This document shows positions 12,850 to 17,447 of a stretch of 17,447 bases of DNA, in pieces; within the stretch, counting starts at the first letter, position 1; each line of letters starts with the position of its first letter. Position numbers and translations under genes: made by a program. Origin of the DNA: Armatimonadota bacterium (GTDB lineage Bacteria; Armatimonadota; Chthonomonadetes; Chthonomonadales; Chthonomonadaceae); contig JAPLCR010000573.1 in NCBI GenBank assembly GCA_026392135.1, forward strand, positions 1 to 17,447, in the 5' to 3' direction. Below the pieces are notes generated by a model that saw only the letters and a program-made list of their open reading frames with translations, was not told where the DNA came from and did not search any database.

Positions 12850-15306
12850 ATGGTGTACAATCCTCTACAATATAAAACTCGTCACATGGAGGCGTTGACA
12901 TTGAACTCTTATTTACGCATTTTCATAGCTCTCTTACTACTTGCTACAGCCTCCCGAACAGAGGCGCAAAAGCCCCAAAACGCCTCCGCTATCATGGGCT
13001 ATGCAGCACCTTACCGGATGGAGTGGAGCGGCAAGCAAGGCGTATTTGTCCGCAAGGCACTACTCAAAGAGCCTGAGGTACGCCAACCCCTCACCTTCCT
13101 CCACACTGATACCGGTCCAAAAGGCTCGTCCAAATACCTCGCGTGGTTTCTCGCCCGCGACAAGGGAGAGTTTGCAATACTCTGGTGCTACCTCAACGAC
13201 TCTGGGCACGACTTTTGGTGCTGGCTCTACCGTTTCCCCTCGAACCAGCTGACCACCGTGCATTTTCAAGGCGACTACCACTTCACACCTCCCGCAGAAC
13301 CACAGCCCGACTCCTCCGTCAGCAACTTTCGTATAGGCGTTGCCCCCCTCTATGAGGGTCCTAATTTTATCTATAAAGACTGGTCACGCCGGGCAGGAAG
13401 CCTCGCAAAGCTTACTCTTACCCACGCCACGCCACTTAACGTAAAAGGTAGTTCTATACCCGAAACACAGGAGATGAACGCACTCAATATCATTCCACTC
13501 CACGACGTGACCGTTCCAGAGAAGAATGGATGGCGCGATAGCGGCTGGACGGAACTCCATGCGCTTGCCTACGACAAAGAGCGCAACCCTTTCTACCTTA
13601 TTCTCTACAGCAATGCGACAAAGGGCTTTGTTATCGACATAAATCGCGCTCACACCTACACGGCAGACTTCGGAGAAAAAGTCGTATTCGGCAAGAGCCA
13701 ACAGCCTGAAGACCCCGAAGTAAAAACAAAAGAGAACCCTCCTGACACAGAGGTACTCACCAATACAGTAAAGCCCTACGAACTCTATCAAATCGTCCTA
13801 CACAACAAAACGCCACACGAGAACCCCTATCAACAGGTGCTTTTAGAGGCAGACATCACCACACCAGACCGCAAAACATGGAAAGTTCCCGGCTTCTGGG
13901 ATGGCGAAGGAAACTGGATAATTCGCTTCGTTCCCACTAAATCTGGGGAGTGGACATACAAAACTCGCTCTAACGACCCCGAACTCCACAACCAGTTTGG
14001 GGGCTTCACCTGCGCGAACGGCGAGAGTGGACGTGAGCCGCTCCCGCTACTACAGGTTCGCCCAAACCCAACACCGCATTTCGCGCTCCGCGACAGAGTG
14101 CCCCTCTTTCCTGTTGCCCTCTCCCTTCCGGTATTGGATAACCCTCTCGCGAAAACCAAAAAGTTAGAAGAGAGCTTCTCTCTTTTTCAAAAACAGGCGG
14201 ATACTCTCGCCGCGCAGGGTGCAAACCGCCTTATAGGAGGGTTTCTGCTAGACACCGCTATGAGCGTAAACGAAGGCGGTAGCCTCTTTATAAATAACGA
14301 CCCCTCCGTAATTAATCCACTCTTCTTTCAGTGGTTAGACCGCCGCGTTACCTATCTCAACTTCAAAGGCATCATCCCCGATATAGGTATTGCCCGAAGC
14401 TGGGACACTGCGACCAAGCCCTTCACAGATTCACAACTACGCTGGCTCTGGCGGTATGTCGTTGCCCGTTACTCCGCTTATGGTGTCATCTGGAACCTGA
14501 CCGATAACCTCAACGACGGCAATCAGAGGGATATATCCGCTTATGCCCAACTGACACGGCAAGTGGACTCGCTCAAACATATCCTCACGGCACGGGTGAG
14601 CGAACGCGCAGAGGGCATTCCTAATATCGTGCTAACGCAAATCGAGTGGCTCGACTATGTTACTCTCCAAAGCACATCGCTCAATGCGCTAGAACTACTA
14701 CACAACGAGGAGCGCCTGCAAGTGATACGCGACAGCAGTATCGTCCCAGATACCATCAAAGCGCGACAACGAATCTGGGAAACATACCTACGAGGAGGAT
14801 TCTGGGAGTTCTCTCCCGAATCCAATATAGAGTTAACCGAAGAGACCCGCAAGGCATACCTCCTCTGCGCTAAATTCTTCCAACAAACTCGGTTGTCACG
14901 CATGGAGCCTCACCCTGAAATGATTGGCAAACCCGGAGAGACTGAGCAAGACAGGCGCAGCAGGCGCAGAAGTAAACGGTTTATAGATGCACAGCCACAA
15001 CTCACAATAGAGCTAAAGAAGCTTCTCAAAGAGCAGTCTCAAGGCTCAGGTGTGTACACACTCTGCAACCCGAGCAGAGAGTACGTTGTCTATTTTACCG
15101 CAGGGGGAAGCATCTCCCTCGACCTACTAGAAGCCGTTGGGACACTCAAAGTCCGCTGGTATAACCCACGTACAGGAGAGTGGAAAGAGGACAATGCAGT
15201 CATGGGAGGCGGCTATGAGACGTTCACTGCCCCTGATGCCCAAGACTGGGTACTCCACATCGTCCGAAAAGAGCGCAAACCTAAAATGACGGAACAAAGG
15301 ATGTAG
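12850..15306 (+). CDS. Secreted DUF5060/DUF4038-type glycoside hydrolase-like protein
   Basis: Encodes 818 aa. ATG 12850 follows AAGGAGG by four bases; ATG 12886 (MEALTLNS) would start nearer the signal peptide. The signal core is 'IFIALLLLATAS' (24-35), with cleavage near EAQ (38-40). Residues about 45-285 form an unrecognised beta-rich region. About 308-390 match the DUF5060 sandwich ('VPGFWDGEGNWIIRFVPTKSGEW' in pieces). About 415-680 fit a DUF4038/GH140-like barrel ('QADTLAAQGANRLIG', 'RWLWRYVVARYSAYGVIWNL'), and about 733-806 a 'collagen-binding' beta domain ('VRWYNPRTGEW'). Relatives cleave plant or bacterial glycans. Where they carry 'W..gNE', this protein reads WNLTDN (548-553), so the usual catalytic Glu seems absent. 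A kinase gene follows after 5 bp. Confidence 0.75.
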   Translation: MVYNPLQYKTRHMEALTLNSYLRIFIALLLLATASRTEAQKPQNASAIMGYAAPYRMEWSGKQGVFVRKALLKEPEVRQPLTFLHTDTGPKGSSKYLAWFLARDKGEFAILWCYLNDSGHDFWCWLYRFPSNQLTTVHFQGDYHFTPPAEPQPDSSVSNFRIGVAPLYEGPNFIYKDWSRRAGSLAKLTLTHATPLNVKGSSIPETQEMNALNIIPLHDVTVPEKNGWRDSGWTELHALAYDKERNPFYLILYSNATKGFVIDINRAHTYTADFGEKVVFGKSQQPEDPEVKTKENPPDTEVLTNTVKPYELYQIVLHNKTPHENPYQQVLLEADITTPDRKTWKVPGFWDGEGNWIIRFVPTKSGEWTYKTRSNDPELHNQFGGFTCANGESGREPLPLLQVRPNPTPHFALRDRVPLFPVALSLPVLDNPLAKTKKLEESFSLFQKQADTLAAQGANRLIGGFLLDTAMSVNEGGSLFINNDPSVINPLFFQWLDRRVTYLNFKGIIPDIGIARSWDTATKPFTDSQLRWLWRYVVARYSAYGVIWNLTDNLNDGNQRDISAYAQLTRQVDSLKHILTARVSERAEGIPNIVLTQIEWLDYVTLQSTSLNALELLHNEERLQVIRDSSIVPDTIKARQRIWETYLRGGFWEFSPESNIELTEETRKAYLLCAKFFQQTRLSRMEPHPEMIGKPGETEQDRRSRRRSKRFIDAQPQLTIELKKLLKEQSQGSGVYTLCNPSREYVVYFTAGGSISLDLLEAVGTLKVRWYNPRTGEWKEDNAVMGGGYETFTAPDAQDWVLHIVRKERKPKMTEQRM

Positions 15307-15311
15307 TCTCA

Positions 15312-17051
15312 TTGAGTCCGCCCAACGAACAACTACCGCAAGGCACTCTGCTTAACAACCGCTATCGCATCCTAAAAGCCATTGGTCAAGGTGGTATGGG
15401 GATGGTGTATAAGGCGGAGCATACGCGCCTACAAACGATAGTCGCCGTCAAGGAGATACGAAACTCCGAAACAGACAGTGCAGATTTTCGCATGGCACTC
15501 CAACTCTGCGAACAAGAGGCGCAGATGCTGGTGCGGCTCAATCACCCGAACCTACCAAAAGTGAGCGACGCATTCTCGGAAAAAGATCGCTTCTATCTCG
15601 TCATGGACTATATCGAAGGTGAAACCCTTGAAGCACGCCTAACTCGAAATCAAGGAAAACCGCTCAATATTTTACAAGTGGTAATATGGGCACTCCAGCT
15701 TGCTGATGTACTCTATTACCTCCACACACAAAAACCCGCCATCATCTTCCGAGATCTCAAGCCCTCCAATATCATGGTGCGTCGAGACGCTCAAATCTTC
15801 CTGATAGACTTCGGTATTGCGCGTCGTTTTCATCCTGGAGCCACTAAAGATACTGCCTTACTCGGAAGTGTGGGCTACTCACCACCAGAACAGTTTGGAC
15901 ACGGGCAGACTGATGAGCGTTCCGATATTTACTCCTTTGGAGTAACATTCCACCAACTCCTAACAGGTGCAGACCCACTCTCAACACCCTTTCAATTCAC
16001 CCCGGCTATCCTATTGAATAGAGAGATTCCCGAAGCACTCTCGCTACTCATTGGCAAGTGTGTCGCGCTAGAGCCTCCCTCTCGCCCTACCTCCATGCAC
16101 GAAGTCGCAGAGGAGTTGTTGGCAATCCGTGACCAACTCATGGAAGACCCTGACTACCAAAACCGCTCCATTGAAACGCCTGCTATTACCTCTGGGCTAG
16201 GTTCAGGAAACATCCTCTCCAAAAGTGGTTCGACAGGTTCAGGTAATACCGGCTCCGGTAATATTGGTGCCAGTAGCGGAAAGGTAGGCAGCGGCTCCGT
16301 GAAGTCAGGCTCTGGAAGTGTTCGCTCTACCGATACTGCTTCCGCCCCAACAGAAAACCGTAACGCTCCTGTCGCCGCAATTGCATTAGCGGCAATCGTG
16401 GTTATTGCGGGCGGCATTTTCTTTTTTCGCCCACACACACCGACGAGTTCGACTAACACAAAGTCGGGAGGAAGGACTATCACGACAGGCTCCGGCGACA
16501 TAAAAACAGCTCCCACTCCTCCGCTGGAAACCCACGTCGCCCCGCCCAAAATCACCGACCCGATTCCGCCTGAGCAAAAAGACTCCGTCCTCTTTAGCAA
16601 AACTGACTACCAGGGAGTCATCGCTGAAAGTATGCAGGTACTGGTTGCTGGAGAGATTCACGGTCAGATGGGAAAGCCGGGTTTGGTTGCGATTCTGTTT
16701 TATGACCAGAGCGGCACGGCTATGCCCGCCAATCCCAACGCACCCCAGTTCGCCACCCCCGACGGGCAACTCGCCGTCGCTTACCCACTTGAGATAACAC
16801 AAGACAAACAACTCTTCGAGACGGCTCTGCTTATGCCCCTCCAACACTTTCCTCAGAACGCTTTTTCTGCCCCTGTAAAGTTCAGAGTTATGGTCTTCGC
16901 AGACATGAAAAAGATGGGCGAATCTGATATGAAAGATTTTACGATTGTTATGCCCGGGGTACCAAACCCTGAGCCTACCGCTCCTCAACCCAATACGCCG
17001 AATAGCCCCACCTCCGCCGCGCCCGACTCTACGAAACAGTCCACGCCATAA
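15312..17051 (+). CDS. Membrane Ser/Thr protein kinase (Hanks type)
   Basis: Encodes 579 aa from TTG 15312, with AAAGGA ten bases upstream and 5 bp after the glycosidase-like stop. Kinase domain about 18-280: Gly loop 'GQGGMGMVYKAE' (25-36), ATP-binding K47 in 'VAVKE', helix-C glutamate E67 or E69, catalytic D148 in 'FRDLKPSN', DFG at 166-168 and 'YSPPEQFG' (189-196). The residue before RD is Phe rather than His, which is common in bacterial relatives. Residues 297-340 are a Ser/Gly-rich linker of GSG repeats, a membrane helix spans about 353-373, and the extracytoplasmic part (374-579) has a compact region about 428-548 between Pro/Thr-rich ends. No PASTA repeats are seen. It probably senses an external cue, perhaps related to the glycan-acting partner; this is inference. 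Confidence 0.92.
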   Translation: MSPPNEQLPQGTLLNNRYRILKAIGQGGMGMVYKAEHTRLQTIVAVKEIRNSETDSADFRMALQLCEQEAQMLVRLNHPNLPKVSDAFSEKDRFYLVMDYIEGETLEARLTRNQGKPLNILQVVIWALQLADVLYYLHTQKPAIIFRDLKPSNIMVRRDAQIFLIDFGIARRFHPGATKDTALLGSVGYSPPEQFGHGQTDERSDIYSFGVTFHQLLTGADPLSTPFQFTPAILLNREIPEALSLLIGKCVALEPPSRPTSMHEVAEELLAIRDQLMEDPDYQNRSIETPAITSGLGSGNILSKSGSTGSGNTGSGNIGASSGKVGSGSVKSGSGSVRSTDTASAPTENRNAPVAAIALAAIVVIAGGIFFFRPHTPTSSTNTKSGGRTITTGSGDIKTAPTPPLETHVAPPKITDPIPPEQKDSVLFSKTDYQGVIAESMQVLVAGEIHGQMGKPGLVAILFYDQSGTAMPANPNAPQFATPDGQLAVAYPLEITQDKQLFETALLMPLQHFPQNAFSAPVKFRVMVFADMKKMGESDMKDFTIVMPGVPNPEPTAPQPNTPNSPTSAAPDSTKQSTP

Positions 17052-17155
17052 ACAAAAGATTCCCGGCTAGTTCAAGCGAAAAGACCGTAGCACCTTCCAC
17101 TCACCATTACCATCACAACTGTTCTAAACACATTGCAAAAAAAACTAAGTGACTG

Positions 17156-17184
17156 TTGACACACTAATCAAAACAGTGTATGCT
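17156..17184 (+). promoter_or_regulatory. Strong sigma70 promoter
   Basis: TTGACA (17156-17161) and TATGCT (17179-17184) are separated by exactly 17 bp. ACACT (17161-17165) and AGTGT (17175-17179) in the spacer are complementary, giving possible operator symmetry overlapping both hexamers. Transcription should begin near 17191 and leave an 85-nt leader before the ATG at 17276. The rest of the 17052-17155 gap after the kinase gene shows no convincing terminator. Confidence 0.72.
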
Positions 17185-17275
17185 AATGGTGAAAGTAAGC
17201 GTTATGACGATTGTATCGCGTTGCGCCTCAATCCCAAGATTCATATTTCTGCTCTTTGAGAAAGGAAACTGGCAA

Positions 17276-17329
17276 ATGTTCAAACAGAGGTTTCTTGCAC
17301 TTACGATGTTAGGGACTCTCTCTAGTTAA
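17276..17329 (+). pseudogene. Signal-peptide start of a gene truncated by the right-hand repeat
   Basis: ATG 17276 follows GAGAAAGGA at a workable distance and reads MFKQRFLALTMLGTLSS before TAA at 17327-17329. The first 12 codons look like the start of a signal peptide (two basic residues, then a hydrophobic core). The 137-bp repeat begins at 17311, and codons 13-17 and the stop are inside it. The gene has a near-consensus promoter and a 5' leader, which is much regulation for a 17-residue product, so it is most easily read as an exported-protein gene cut off by the repeat. A short functional peptide is the alternative. The missing remainder could lie beyond the window. Confidence 0.5.
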
Positions 17330-17447
17330 AATCTTCCAAAACCTCTAGGGAAAGGGAGACTATCGCCCAACGGAGTCGTCTTCCGCCCTAGTCACTCCTC
17401 GCCCAGAATTGGGAGAGGGGACGGGGGTGAGGGCTTCTGGTTTTCAA
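17311..17447 (-). repeat. 137-bp dispersed repeat, right copy (inverted)
   Basis: Reverse complement of 169-305 with five mismatches in 137 positions and no gaps. The five differences all lie within about 25 bases at the distal side of the hairpin. The window ends while the two copies still match, so the true length is unknown. The inner edge at 17311 falls inside a short signal-peptide reading frame. Confidence 0.9.

Noticed and set aside
15730..15790. Kinase HRD motif changed to FRD, suggesting a pseudokinase
   Set aside because: Catalytic Asp, RDLKPSN, DFG and the ATP-binding Lys are all present, and Phe before RD is common among bacterial kinases of this type.

Overview
The window is bacterial, mid-GC, mostly coding, with genes on both strands. 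Signal peptides, an ABC-2 polysaccharide-type permease and a periplasmic-sensor kinase suggest a diderm cell plan. The gene mix (class II B12-dependent ribonucleotide reductase with NrdR, a bacterial Ser/Thr kinase carrying 'FRDLKPSN', a DUF5060/DUF4038-type glycosidase-like protein, CCCTCTCCC...GGGCGAGG dispersed repeats) is compatible with Armatimonadota or a neighbouring phylum. That placement is a guess from gene style, not a search result.

Layout. 1-57: C-terminus of a short-chain dehydrogenase, then a 13-bp perfect hairpin. 169-305: a dispersed repeat whose 137-bp inverted copy (132/137 identical) closes the window at 17311-17447. 305-3240: a secreted LTXXQ/Spy-like, Pro/Gly-rich protein diverging from an OmpR-type response regulator and its sensor histidine kinase. 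The kinase reading frame is cut by one in-frame TAA between the phospho-acceptor and ATPase domains. 3262-4376 (minus): an O-antigen/teichoic-type ABC permease without an adjacent ATPase, preceded by an excisionase-type HTH gene. 4654-7316 (plus): a secreted protein of unknown function with two similar modules, a DUF4177 protein with a repeat tail, and recO. 7330-8660 (minus): a three-gene cluster of a lamin-tail-like protein, a four-helix membrane protein and an isoprenylcysteine-methyltransferase-like enzyme. 8753-12583 (minus): nrdJ and nrdR, separated by 441-532 bp (depending on the edges counted) that contain dispersed palindromic repeats. 12850-17051 (plus): a secreted glycosidase-like protein followed after 5 bp by a membrane Ser/Thr kinase. 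17156-17329: a near-consensus promoter driving a signal-peptide start that terminates inside the right-hand repeat.

How the genes fit together. nrdR and nrdJ form a deoxynucleotide supply and control pair. The Spy-like protein and the two-component genes look like an envelope-stress or cation-sensing unit: the secreted protein and the kinase sensor loop share proline-rich tracts, and 11-bp-spaced direct repeats of the OmpR/PhoB type lie just upstream of the regulator. The glycosidase-like gene and the kinase look co-transcribed. I found no RNA gene, CRISPR array, prophage or complete transposase. The best candidates for unusual biology are the split histidine kinase with its Spy-like partner, the inverted repeat pair that ends at gene edges, and the glycosidase-like protein lacking the expected catalytic Glu beside a receptor-type kinase.
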